A stretch of 5,095 nt of DNA from Bacteroidaceae bacterium (lineage in GTDB: Bacteria; Bacteroidota; Bacteroidia; Bacteroidales; Bacteroidaceae): assembly GCA_021443405.1 (NCBI GenBank), contig JABUUA010000021.1, forward strand, positions 1 to 5,095. The letters are read 5' to 3'. A program made the position numbers and the translations under genes. Position 1 is the first letter of the stretch, and the number at the start of each line of letters is the position of its first letter. The notes below the pieces were generated by a model. That model searched no databases. It was not told the DNA's origin and saw only the letters and a list, made by a program, of their open reading frames with translations. Positions 1 through 5,095 of this stretch are shown piece after piece.

Positions 1-1394
1 AAGAAGGTGTCGTTGAACAGAATCGCCTCTTGATTCACGTTGCCGATGAGCGTTCGGAGCGAGTGGATGGTCACGTCCTTGATGTTCTTGCCGTCCATGA
101 GAATCTCTCCGCTGCTCACGTCGTGATAGCGCGGAACTAAATCCACGAGCGTCGATTTTCCCGACCCCGATTGCCCCACCAAAGCGATGGTCTTTCCCTT
201 CGGGACACAAAGGTTAATCTCTTGCAGCACCGGACGATTGTCTGTATAAGAGAAACTTACGTTGCGGAATTCTATGCCTTGGTCGAACGACGTGAGCGCC
301 AACGCCTTCTCCGGGTCTTTTATGGGATTCTCGGCCTGCAGAATAAAGTCGATTCTTTCCATGCAAGCCATGCCTTGGGGAATGGCGTACCACGCTTTCG
401 AGAGGTCTTTCAGCGGATTGATGATGCTGTAGAGAATGACCATATAGAAGATGAACACCGGCGCGTCGATGCTCGAACGGTGGTTCAGAATCAGCCAGCC
501 GCCGAAGGTGAGAACAATTACGATGATGCAAGTGCCCAAGAATTCGCTCATGGGGTGAGCCGAAGCTTGTCGGGTGGCCATGCGGTTCGTGGCCTGGCGA
601 TAGTGGTTGTTGGTGTGGAGAAACCGGTTGCGCATTCGGTCCTCGGCTAAGAAAGCCTTCACGATGCGCAGTCCGCCCAGCGTTTCTTCGAGCTGCGCCA
701 CAATGTCGCCCCAGAAGGTCTGCACCTCAGCGCTCTGCCTTTTCAGCTTGCGCGACACCGAGCCCATAATCCAACCGGCCAAGGGCAACACCGTGAAGAC
801 GAACAAAGTGAGTTCCCAGCTGACCAAGAACAACGTGGCGAAGCAGACCACAATGGCGATGGGGTTGCGGATGAGCATGTCGAGACTGCTCGTGAGCGCC
901 GTCTCCACCATCTGCACGTCAGCACTCATGCGGGCGATGATGTCGCCTTTCCGCTCTTCGCTGAAGAAAGAAAGCGGCAGCCGCAACACCTTGTCATAGA
1001 CCTGCACGCGGATGTCGCGCACAATGCCCGTGCGCAGCGGGACCATGACCGACGCCGACAGGAAATAGCCCGCCGTCTTCAGTCCCGTCATCACCACCAA
1101 GGCCACGCCCATCATCAGCAGTGTGAAGAAAGCGCCGTGCTGGTCAATCAGCAACTGCACGTAGTAATAAGCGTTGTTGATGAGAATGTCCTTGCTCAGC
1201 GTCGCCCAGGTCCAGTCGATGTAGTCGTACTTCGTCGTGTCTATCTGGAACAGCACATTCAGTATCGGGACTATCGTCGCGAAGGAAAAGACGTTGAGAA
1301 ATTGATAGAGTATATTGAGCAGGACACTCCAAATCACAAAGTGCCGGTAAGGACGGATGTAACGTGAAAGCAACACCAGGAATTGTCTGACCAT
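1..1394 (-). CDS. ABC exporter, fused permease and ATPase (MsbA-like), 3' end beyond the window
   Basis: Homodimeric type ABC exporter half-transporter of the inner membrane, which would use ATP to move a lipid, drug or other amphiphile outward; the substrate cannot be read from sequence. Residues 1-350 form a six-helix membrane domain: hydrophobic stretches lie near 18-48, 88-118, 172-192, 195-212, 284-304 and 312-328, with a periplasmic insert around 50-85. The stretch FFSEERKGDIIARMSADV (143-160) is the usual first cytoplasmic coupling loop. The ATPase domain starts near residue 374 (IEFRNVSFSY, A-loop Tyr383). Walker A is GQSGSGKST at 407-415 (Lys413), and the Q-loop NQEAILFND has Gln455. 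The signature motif, Walker B and H-loop lie off the left edge, so only 464 codons of a probable ~600 are present. The ATG at 1394 is chosen because the frame is stopped upstream at 1422-1424 and a promoter lies just before it. No frame break is seen. Confidence 0.93.
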   Translation of the reverse strand, partial: MVRQFLVLLSRYIRPYRHFVIWSVLLNILYQFLNVFSFATIVPILNVLFQIDTTKYDYIDWTWATLSKDILINNAYYYVQLLIDQHGAFFTLLMMGVALVVMTGLKTAGYFLSASVMVPLRTGIVRDIRVQVYDKVLRLPLSFFSEERKGDIIARMSADVQMVETALTSSLDMLIRNPIAIVVCFATLFLVSWELTLFVFTVLPLAGWIMGSVSRKLKRQSAEVQTFWGDIVAQLEETLGGLRIVKAFLAEDRMRNRFLHTNNHYRQATNRMATRQASAHPMSEFLGTCIIVIVLTFGGWLILNHRSSIDAPVFIFYMVILYSIINPLKDLSKAWYAIPQGMACMERIDFILQAENPIKDPEKALALTSFDQGIEFRNVSFSYTDNRPVLQEINLCVPKGKTIALVGQSGSGKSTLVDLVPRYHDVSSGEILMDGKNIKDVTIHSLRTLIGNVNQEAILFNDTF

Positions 1395-1416
1395 ATTCTT
1401 TTCGTGAAATTTGTCG

Positions 1417-1448
1417 CGAAGTTACAAAAAAAGCGCCGACAATACAAG
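1417..1448 (-). promoter_or_regulatory. Bacteroidetes-type promoter for the ABC exporter
   Basis: On the minus strand a TAACTTCG element (1417-1424) matches the Bacteroidetes -7 consensus TAnnTTTG at all but one fixed position. CTTG (1445-1448) lies exactly 20 bases upstream, where the -33 TTTG is expected, with one mismatch. The -7 element ends 22 bases before the ABC exporter ATG, giving a short leader. The call rests on consensus matching only. Confidence 0.5.
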
Positions 1449-1457
1449 AGTATGGGG

Positions 1458-1488
1458 AAAAAGCTTTTAAGCATAGGGCTTAGAGCTT
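1458..1488 (-). terminator. Possible second terminator-like hairpin upstream of the ABC exporter
   Basis: On the minus strand AAGCTCTAAGC, a short loop CCTAT, and GCTTAAAAGCTT can pair as two 5-bp stems separated by a small internal bulge. A TTTTT run then follows, partly inside the stem. It sits about 60 bases after the much stronger terminator at 1540-1571 and could act as a backup. The arms overlap the AGCTTAT repeats, so it may be only a by-product of that repeat. Confidence 0.3.
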
Positions 1489-1534
1489 ATAGCTTATAGC
1501 TTGGAGCTGAGAGCCGAAAGAGTAGGGCTGAGAG
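1474..1534. repeat. Short intergenic repeats: AGCTTAT tandem copies and a TAGGGCTKAGAG pair
   Basis: Two head-to-tail copies of AGCTTAT lie at 1484-1497, followed by a partial third (AGCTTGG) to 1504. They are flanked by TAGGGCTTAGAG at 1474-1485 and TAGGGCTGAGAG at 1523-1534, which differ at one base. The block lies between the small RNA terminator and the ABC promoter and carries no gene. Low-complexity repeats of this kind can vary in copy number between strains, but nothing here shows a function. Confidence 0.55.
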
Positions 1535-1539
1535 GGGCG

Positions 1540-1571
1540 AAAAAAAAAAGAAGGTTGTCTCCCGACAACCT
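1540..1571 (-). terminator. Strong intrinsic terminator of the small RNA
   Basis: Arms 1552-1559 and 1564-1571 pair perfectly over 8 bp (AGGTTGTC with GACAACCT) around a 4-base loop. On the minus strand the stem is followed by TC and a run of ten T (A's at 1540-1549 on the plus strand). This is a textbook factor-independent terminator for leftward transcription, and there is no matching T-run on the other side. Confidence 0.85.
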
Positions 1572-1612
1572 ACCTTTCCATTAACCTTAAATCTAATACC
1601 ATGAAAAACACT
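1540..1612 (-). ncRNA. Candidate small RNA, about 70 nt, with its own promoter and terminator
   Basis: A promoter at 1617-1647 points into this stretch and a strong intrinsic terminator closes it, so a discrete transcript of roughly 70 nt starting near 1611-1613 is expected. The 5' part contains CATGGTATTAGATTTAAGG, followed by the terminator hairpin. From memory, this core resembles a sequence that recurs in Bacteroidales genomes between a promoter and a terminator. It may belong to a described family such as the Bacteroidales-1 motif, but I could not check this. A 10-codon frame (ATG at 1602, TAG ending at 1570) lies inside, so a leader peptide or a tiny mRNA is an alternative. HU upstream has its own terminator, so this is probably not HU mRNA 3' end. 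A target is not evident. Confidence 0.6.
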
Positions 1613-1616
1613 GATG

Positions 1617-1647
1617 CAAAGTTACGGCTTTTCCGTGACCTCGCAAG
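1617..1647 (-). promoter_or_regulatory. Bacteroidetes-type promoter of the small RNA
   Basis: TAACTTTG (1617-1624, minus strand) is a full match to the -7 consensus TAnnTTTG. CTTG (1644-1647) sits 19 bases upstream in the -33 position, one mismatch from TTTG. The predicted start is a few bases after the -7 box, near 1611-1613. No protein gene begins soon downstream, which supports a small RNA rather than a gene promoter. Confidence 0.65.
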
Positions 1648-1718
1648 TATAATCGTCAAAAATACACTCAAAATAGTTTTTTTCTTGATTTATGTCAAGT
1701 TTTAGCGCCAATCAGTGA

Positions 1719-1752
1719 CAAAACATGCCCCAGCCAAACGACCGGGGCATGT
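1719..1752 (-). terminator. Intrinsic terminator after the HU gene
   Basis: Perfect 9-bp arms ACATGCCCC (1723-1731) and GGGGCATGT (1744-1752) enclose a 12-base loop. Read on the minus strand, the stem runs into TTTTGT. It begins 27 bases after the HU stop codon. It separates HU from the small RNA unit. The plus-strand side has a T-run only about ten bases away, so leftward use is favoured. Confidence 0.8.
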
Positions 1753-1779
1753 ATGTGGTTCTTTTTTGTAAAGAAGGAA

Positions 1780-2055
1780 TTAAGCCTTCACAGCCTCCAT
1801 GAACTCCTTGCAGGGCTTGAACGAAGGAATGTAGTGCTCGGGGATAACGATGGTCACGTTCTTGCTGATGTTGCGAGCAGTCTTCTCTGCGCGCTTCTTC
1901 AGGACGAAGCTGCCGAAGCCACGGAGGAATACGGGCTCCTCGGCAATCAAACTCTGCTTGATGGTAGCCATCAAACCTTCAACACAGGTCATAACGGTGG
2001 GCTGATCAACACCAGTCTTCTTGGCAATTTCCTTTACCAACTCTTGCTTTGTCAT
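1780..2055 (-). CDS. HU/IHF-family DNA-binding protein
   Basis: Small basic nucleoid protein of 91 residues, the usual HU length, that binds and bends DNA as a dimer. The N-terminal helical dimerisation part begins MTKQELVKEIAKKTG, the conserved turn RGFGSF is at 45-50, and the two-stranded DNA-binding arm spans about 53-75 (KKRAEKTARNISKNVTIVIP). The C-terminal helix follows SFKPCKEF. At the arm tip, where classical HU and IHF have Arg-Asn-Pro with an intercalating proline, this protein reads R61-N62-I63-S64. From memory this ISK variant is common in Bacteroidetes HU homologues, so it is probably a lineage feature. The gene has its own promoter and a terminator, so it looks monocistronic. 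Which paralogue it is (HU-alpha, HU-beta or IHF-like) cannot be told from this window. Confidence 0.95.
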   Translation of the reverse strand: MTKQELVKEIAKKTGVDQPTVMTCVEGLMATIKQSLIAEEPVFLRGFGSFVLKKRAEKTARNISKNVTIVIPEHYIPSFKPCKEFMEAVKA

Positions 2056-2091
2056 AGTAGTAATATGTTTAAAAATGTTTCTTTAACGTCG

Positions 2092-2122
2092 CAAAGGTAC
2101 TAAAAATTTCTGAACTATCTAA
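2092..2122 (-). promoter_or_regulatory. Bacteroidetes-type promoter of the HU gene
   Basis: TACCTTTG (2092-2099, minus strand) matches the -7 consensus exactly, and TTAG (2119-2122) lies 19 bases upstream with one mismatch to TTTG. The -7 box ends 36 bases before the HU ATG. The leader is A/T-rich with no Shine-Dalgarno sequence, as is usual in this phylum. Confidence 0.7.
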
Positions 2123-2163
2123 CTATTTAGCAATTTATTTATTAAATATTGCCGAAATTACAA

Positions 2164-4083
2164 TTAGTCGATTTCCGCCAGCCAGGCTTCCGAGCTTGCG
2201 TCGCTCGGCATTCTCCAGTCGCCGCGCGGACTCAGCGAGCAGCTTCCCACCTTCGGTCCGTCGGGCAGACACGAGCGTTTGAACTGCTGGGCGAAGAAGC
2301 GGCGGAAGAAAGTGCGTAACCATTTCCGCACCGTTTCGTCATCATATTTCCCTTGGAAAGCATGCTGGGCGAGGAAGAAAATCTTCGACGGGCGGAAGCC
2401 GAAGCGCAACACGTGGTAAAGGAAGAAATCGTGCAGTTCGTAGGGGCCGACCAGGTCTTCCGTCTTCTGCGTGATGTTGCCTTCCTCGTCGGCGGGGATA
2501 AGTTCCGGACTGATGGGCGTGTCCACGATGTCGAGTAGCGTCTCCCGCGTGGCGTCGTCGTCCATCGTCTCTGCCACCCATTTCACCAGATGCCGCACCA
2601 GCGTCTTGGGAACGCTGGCGTTCACGCCATACATCGACATGTGGTCGCCGTTGTAGGTGGCCCAGCCCAGCGCCAGTTCGCTCAGGTCGCCGGTCCCCAC
2701 CACCAGACCGTTCATCTGGTTGGCGGCGTCCATCAGTATTTGTGTCCGCTCGCGGGCTTGTCCGTTCTCATAAGTCACGTCGTGCGTATCCGGGTCGTGG
2801 CCGAGGTCGCGGAAATGTTGCAGACAAGCCTCCTTGATGCTGATTTCCCGAATCGTGATACCGAGATGCTTCATCATGCGGATGGCGTTGGTGTAAGTGC
2901 GGTCGGTGGTCCCGAAGCCGGGCATGGTGATTCCCACTATGCCGCGGCGGCTCTTGCCCAGCATGTCGAAGGCGCGCACTGCCACCAGCAAGGCTAGCGT
3001 CGAGTCCAGTCCGCCCGAAATGCCGATGACCGCCGTCTCGCTGTTCGTGTGCACCAGTCGTTTGCACAGTCCTTCGGCCTGTATGGCGAAAATCTCCTCG
3101 CAGCGCTCGTCCAGTTGCTTGCCCGCCGGGACGAAGGGTAGGGGATTGATGCTCCGGGTCAGCTCGTCGCAGTCGTTGAAGGGGCTTTGCGTCTCGATGA
3201 GGGTGAGCGGCAGACCGATGAATTCGCTGGCGTTGGCCTGGAACGTCGTGTTCTGGCGGCGTTCCGCGCGCAGTCGGTCCACGTCAATCTCCGAGACAAT
3301 CAACTGCGGCTCGATGGTGTGGATGGGCGATTTCGCCAGCAGACTTCCGTTTTCGTAAATGTAAGCCTTGCCGCCGAACACCACGTCCTGCGTGCTTTCG
3401 CCGAAACCGCAACCCGCATACACATAACCGCTTATGGTGCGGGCGCTCTGCTGTGCGATGAGCGATTCCAAATAAGTGCGCTTGCCCACGAGGTCGTTGT
3501 CGGCGCTCAGATTGAACACGACGTCGGCGCCTTGCATGGCCAGATAGGTGGAGGGCGGAATCGGCGCCCACAAGTCCTCACACACCTCTATGCCGAACGT
3601 GCAGCACGGCGTGCGGAAGAGCAGGTGAGCGTCCACCGGCACATGCTGTCCGCAGATGAGCATCTGCCCCGGACGGACGTTGCGGGCCGAGGTGAACCAG
3701 CGCATTTCGTAAAATTCCTTGTAGTTGGGCAGGTAGGTCTTCGGGACGATGCCGAGCAGACGGCCGCGCTGCATCACGATGGCGCAGTTGAGCAGAGCGC
3801 CTTGGTAGCAGACGGGCATCCCGACGATGATGATGACATCCATCGAGCGGGTCATGTTGAGCAGATTGATGAGCTCCAGCTCCGCCTCCTCCAGCAACAG
3901 TTGCTGTTGAAACAGGTCGCCGCAGGTGTAGGCCGTGATGGCCAGTTCCGGGAAACAAACAATTTCCGCCTGCTGAGTGCAAGCCTGCATGATCAGCGTC
4001 TCTATCTGCTCCACGTTGTGTTTGCAGTTCGCCACCTTTACCGACGGCACAGCGCTCGCCACTTTTACGAATCCATGTTTCAT
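2164..4083 (-). CDS. nadE: Glutamine-dependent NAD+ synthetase (NadE, EC 6.3.5.1)
   Basis: Cytoplasmic enzyme for the last step of NAD+ synthesis: deamido-NAD+ plus ATP and glutamine gives NAD+, AMP, PPi and glutamate. The 639 residues hold two domains. The N-terminal nitrilase-type glutaminase (about 1-290) frees ammonia; its Glu-Lys-Cys triad is visible as E46 (FPELAIT), K115 (VPKTYLPNYKEFYE) and C168 (GIEVCEDLW). The C-terminal synthetase (about 325-639) carries the PP-loop ATP motif SGGLDS at 356-361 and the conserved block VVGTGDLSELALGWATYNGD at 461-480. The C-terminal RPSKIFF and SPRGDWRMPSDAS segments fit the long glutaminase-containing family. All catalytic residues are present and the frame is intact, so it should be active on glutamine. 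The ATG at 4083 gives the expected MKHGFVKVASAVP start. It begins 12 bases after the hydratase stop codon, so it is probably cotranscribed from the promoter near 4595. Confidence 0.97.
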   Translation of the reverse strand: MKHGFVKVASAVPSVKVANCKHNVEQIETLIMQACTQQAEIVCFPELAITAYTCGDLFQQQLLLEEAELELINLLNMTRSMDVIIIVGMPVCYQGALLNCAIVMQRGRLLGIVPKTYLPNYKEFYEMRWFTSARNVRPGQMLICGQHVPVDAHLLFRTPCCTFGIEVCEDLWAPIPPSTYLAMQGADVVFNLSADNDLVGKRTYLESLIAQQSARTISGYVYAGCGFGESTQDVVFGGKAYIYENGSLLAKSPIHTIEPQLIVSEIDVDRLRAERRQNTTFQANASEFIGLPLTLIETQSPFNDCDELTRSINPLPFVPAGKQLDERCEEIFAIQAEGLCKRLVHTNSETAVIGISGGLDSTLALLVAVRAFDMLGKSRRGIVGITMPGFGTTDRTYTNAIRMMKHLGITIREISIKEACLQHFRDLGHDPDTHDVTYENGQARERTQILMDAANQMNGLVVGTGDLSELALGWATYNGDHMSMYGVNASVPKTLVRHLVKWVAETMDDDATRETLLDIVDTPISPELIPADEEGNITQKTEDLVGPYELHDFFLYHVLRFGFRPSKIFFLAQHAFQGKYDDETVRKWLRTFFRRFFAQQFKRSCLPDGPKVGSCSLSPRGDWRMPSDASSEAWLAEID

Positions 4084-4095
4084 CGCGCCCCGATT

Positions 4096-4563
4096 TTATT
4101 TCTTGAAGTAATAGACGAAGGTCGCCAGTCCCTCCAAGGCCTTCTTGTCCGTTTCAGCAACGAAGATGGCGATTTTCACCGTCGTCTTTATGGCGCCGCG
4201 CAGATTCTGCAGTTCCTCCAGCTGGGCCGTCATATACACGCTCTGCCCGCTCAGCACGGGCTGGGCGAATTTCAACTTGTCCATGCCGTAGTTCATCATG
4301 CGCTCCAGATTGTTCACCTCGATAATCTGGTCCCACAGCACGGGGAGCAGCGACAGGGTGAGGTAGCCGTGGGCGATGGTCTGGCCGAACGGACTCTCCT
4401 GCTTGGCGCGCTCCACGTCGCAGTGAATCCACTGATGGTCAATCGTTGCGTCGGCAAACAGGTTGATGCGCTCCTGCGGAATGGCCACGTTGCCGCTCTT
4501 GCCGAGCATCTGACCTACGTACTGCTGAAATTCCTCAAAACTATTGATTACTAATTTTGCCAT
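4096..4563 (-). CDS. MaoC/NodN-like hot-dog fold hydratase (R-specific enoyl-CoA hydratase type)
   Basis: Single hot-dog domain protein of 155 residues, the usual length for this family. Family members hydrate trans-2-enoyl-CoA or dehydrate 3-hydroxyacyl thioesters; the true substrate is not known from sequence. The hydratase motif is clear: FADATIDHQWIHCD at 36-49, with the expected catalytic Asp42 and His47, followed by SPFGQTIAHGYLTLSLLP at 57-74. The D-H-Q-W-I-H form is that of the NodN-like branch rather than classical PhaJ. The frame stays open upstream to a GTG at 4719, which would add 52 residues. I reject that start because the added segment is not family-like and a promoter lies inside it, and because MAKLVINSFEEF at 4563 is a natural N-terminus. 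It heads a probable two-gene operon with nadE. A link to NAD+ synthesis is not obvious, and the pairing may be only positional. Confidence 0.9.
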   Translation of the reverse strand: MAKLVINSFEEFQQYVGQMLGKSGNVAIPQERINLFADATIDHQWIHCDVERAKQESPFGQTIAHGYLTLSLLPVLWDQIIEVNNLERMMNYGMDKLKFAQPVLSGQSVYMTAQLEELQNLRGAIKTTVKIAIFVAETDKKALEGLATFVYYFKK

Positions 4564-4590
4564 TTGGTCATATTTGTTGGTTGGTAACGA

Positions 4591-4623
4591 CAAAGATAAC
4601 ACATTTTTCCGAATATTTAGTAA
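4591..4623 (-). promoter_or_regulatory. Promoter of the hydratase-nadE operon
   Basis: TATCTTTG (4591-4598, minus strand) is a perfect -7 element. The -33 box is weak: the best candidate at 21-base spacing is TTAC at 4620-4623. The -7 box ends 27 bases before the ATG at 4563, which supports that start. No other promoter is evident before nadE. Confidence 0.6.
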
Positions 4624-4656
4624 CGATTGGCCAAAAAAGTACCTCCAGCCCAATCG
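4624..4656. repeat. Inverted repeat upstream of the hydratase operon promoter
   Basis: CGATTGG (4624-4630) and CCAATCG (4650-4656) are perfect 7-base inverted arms around a 19-base spacer. The site lies just upstream of the predicted -33 region, so it could be a binding site for a dimeric regulator. It could also be a weak hairpin, but no T-run follows on either strand as in a terminator. Related AATCGG appears again at 4700-4705 and CGATTG at 4733-4738. Chance is a real possibility. Confidence 0.3.
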
Positions 4657-4728
4657 GCCCTTCGCTCGTCCCGGTAAATGGGCAGGGAGATTCAACCCGA
4701 ATCGGTTATGATGTTTCACTTTAATTTC

Positions 4729-5095
4729 TTAGCGATTGCAAAGCCAAGTTAGAGGCAAAAGAGGCAAGCCAGAGGCTGAATGCATGCAAAGAGACTTCGG
4801 TCGTCCTAATGACAGATTTGGGTTAACCGCTGCACATGGCTGGGATTTTGCTTGCTGTGCGTTGGCGGTTGTAGACTGACCGATGGTCGTTTCTTCCACG
4901 GCGACGCGAAAGCAAGTTACAGACGAGGTTGCGGTGTTGACGGCGGCAGAAAGACCGATGGCGGTTTCTGCAACAGCGGTACAGCGGCAAGGTGCTGAAG
5001 GGCTGTCGGCGAGCAGCATGGCGCAAGTCGTCTCGCTCAGGACGCACGGAAGCAGGCTGCTGACGGCCGTCACAGCAGCTGCGGAGCGGGCCTCG
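4729..5095 (-). CDS. Doubtful open frame, Ala/Thr/Ser/Cys-rich, 5' end beyond the window
   Basis: The frame is open from the right edge to a TAA at 4729-4731, 121 codons; a GTG at 5073 is an internal start option. I do not recognise the product. It is rich in Ala, Thr, Ser and Cys and contains imperfect repeats of about 25 residues around AETAIGLSAAVN and EETTIGQSTTAN. It has no signal peptide, membrane segment or known motif that I can see. Its orientation agrees with the other genes, and its stop lies about 165 bases before the hydratase start. Against it, the same DNA is open in other frames: the plus strand is open from 4733 to the edge except for one TGA at 4877. The composition is also unlike an ordinary protein. 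It may be the tail of a repetitive or decayed gene, or noncoding. Confidence 0.2.
   Translation of the reverse strand, partial: EARSAAAVTAVSSLLPCVLSETTCAMLLADSPSAPCRCTAVAETAIGLSAAVNTATSSVTCFRVAVEETTIGQSTTANAQQAKSQPCAAVNPNLSLGRPKSLCMHSASGLPLLPLTWLCNR
4751..4777. repeat. Three short AGAGGC copies
   Basis: AGAGGCAA occurs at 4751-4758 and 4760-4767, and AGAGGCT at 4771-4777, in the same orientation with 9- and 11-base steps. The palindrome TGCATGCA follows at 4781-4788. No function is apparent. Confidence 0.4.
4873..4980. repeat. Degenerate direct repeat, two copies 75 bases apart
   Basis: The segment starting at 4873 (AGACTGACCGATGG) and the one starting at 4948 (AGAAAGACCGATGG) align without gaps for about 33 bases, with roughly three quarters of positions identical, including GACCGATGG and GTTTCT. 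The spacing is 75 bases, exactly 25 codons. A third, much weaker match may lie near 5018. The differences cluster in single bases, as in diverged coding repeats, but the reading frame and strand stay uncertain. Confidence 0.5.

Noticed and set aside
171..650. Plus-strand open frame of 159 codons near the left edge
   Set aside because: It is antisense to the ABC exporter, whose Walker A and membrane segments are unambiguous on the minus strand.
1601..1705. Plus-strand frame of 34 codons with a hydrophobic C-terminal half
   Set aside because: Its first codons are the exact complement of the small RNA 5' end and promoter, and no promoter or ribosome site precedes it. The hydrophobic look comes from A/T-rich DNA.
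1753..2103. Plus-strand frame of 116 codons
   Set aside because: Antisense shadow of the HU gene and its promoter, without family features.
2130..2152. Possible nadE terminator: GCAAT/ATTGC inverted repeat after the nadE stop
   Set aside because: Only five outer pairs hold, the interior is A/T with mismatches, and no T-run follows directly. I therefore do not call a terminator between nadE and HU.
3187..4554. Plus-strand open frame of 455 codons antisense to nadE and the hydratase
   Set aside because: It spans parts of two well-supported minus-strand genes and the gap between them. The translation is rich in His, Arg, Gln and Val with no known motif, typical of a shadow frame opposite GC-rich coding DNA.
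1..5095. CRISPR array, tRNA, rRNA, insertion sequence or phage signatures
   Set aside because: I looked on both strands and saw no regular repeat-spacer pattern, no cloverleaf with conserved TTCGA loop, no rRNA-like sequence and no transposase or integrase frame.

Overview
The window looks like chromosomal DNA of a Bacteroidota member, most likely order Bacteroidales (a Prevotellaceae-like genome would fit, but genus cannot be fixed by eye). The reasons are several TAnnTTTG-type -7 promoter elements, the absence of clear Shine-Dalgarno sequences, a Bacteroidetes-type HU protein, and a long glutamine-dependent NAD+ synthetase. Every gene I can defend lies on the minus strand, so transcription runs from high to low coordinates.

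Layout in transcription order (right to left). 5095-4564: about 530 bases with no recognisable gene. It is GC-rich at the right edge and holds a degenerate direct repeat about 75 bases apart, several competing open frames and a short AGAGGC repeat. 4563-4096: a MaoC/NodN-like hot-dog hydratase with its own promoter. 4083-2164: nadE, glutamine-hydrolysing NAD+ synthetase, starting 12 bases after the hydratase stop, so the two are probably one operon. 2122-2092: HU promoter. 2055-1780: an HU-family nucleoid protein, followed by a strong hairpin terminator. 1647-1540: a compact promoter-short RNA-terminator unit that looks like an independent small RNA gene. 1534-1458: short repeats and a second terminator-like hairpin. 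1448-1417: a promoter. 1394-1: the first 464 codons of an MsbA-like ABC exporter that runs off the left edge.

The protein-coding genes are mainly housekeeping: NAD+ synthesis, nucleoid structure, a CoA-thioester hydratase and a lipid or drug-type exporter. The part most worth a second look is the small RNA unit at 1540-1647. It has a -33/-7 promoter, a transcript of about 70 nt, and a perfect 8-bp stem followed by a ten-T tract, and it is insulated from HU by a separate terminator. It also contains a 10-codon open frame whose stop codon runs into the terminator stem. I see no CRISPR array, tRNA, rRNA, insertion sequence or phage gene.
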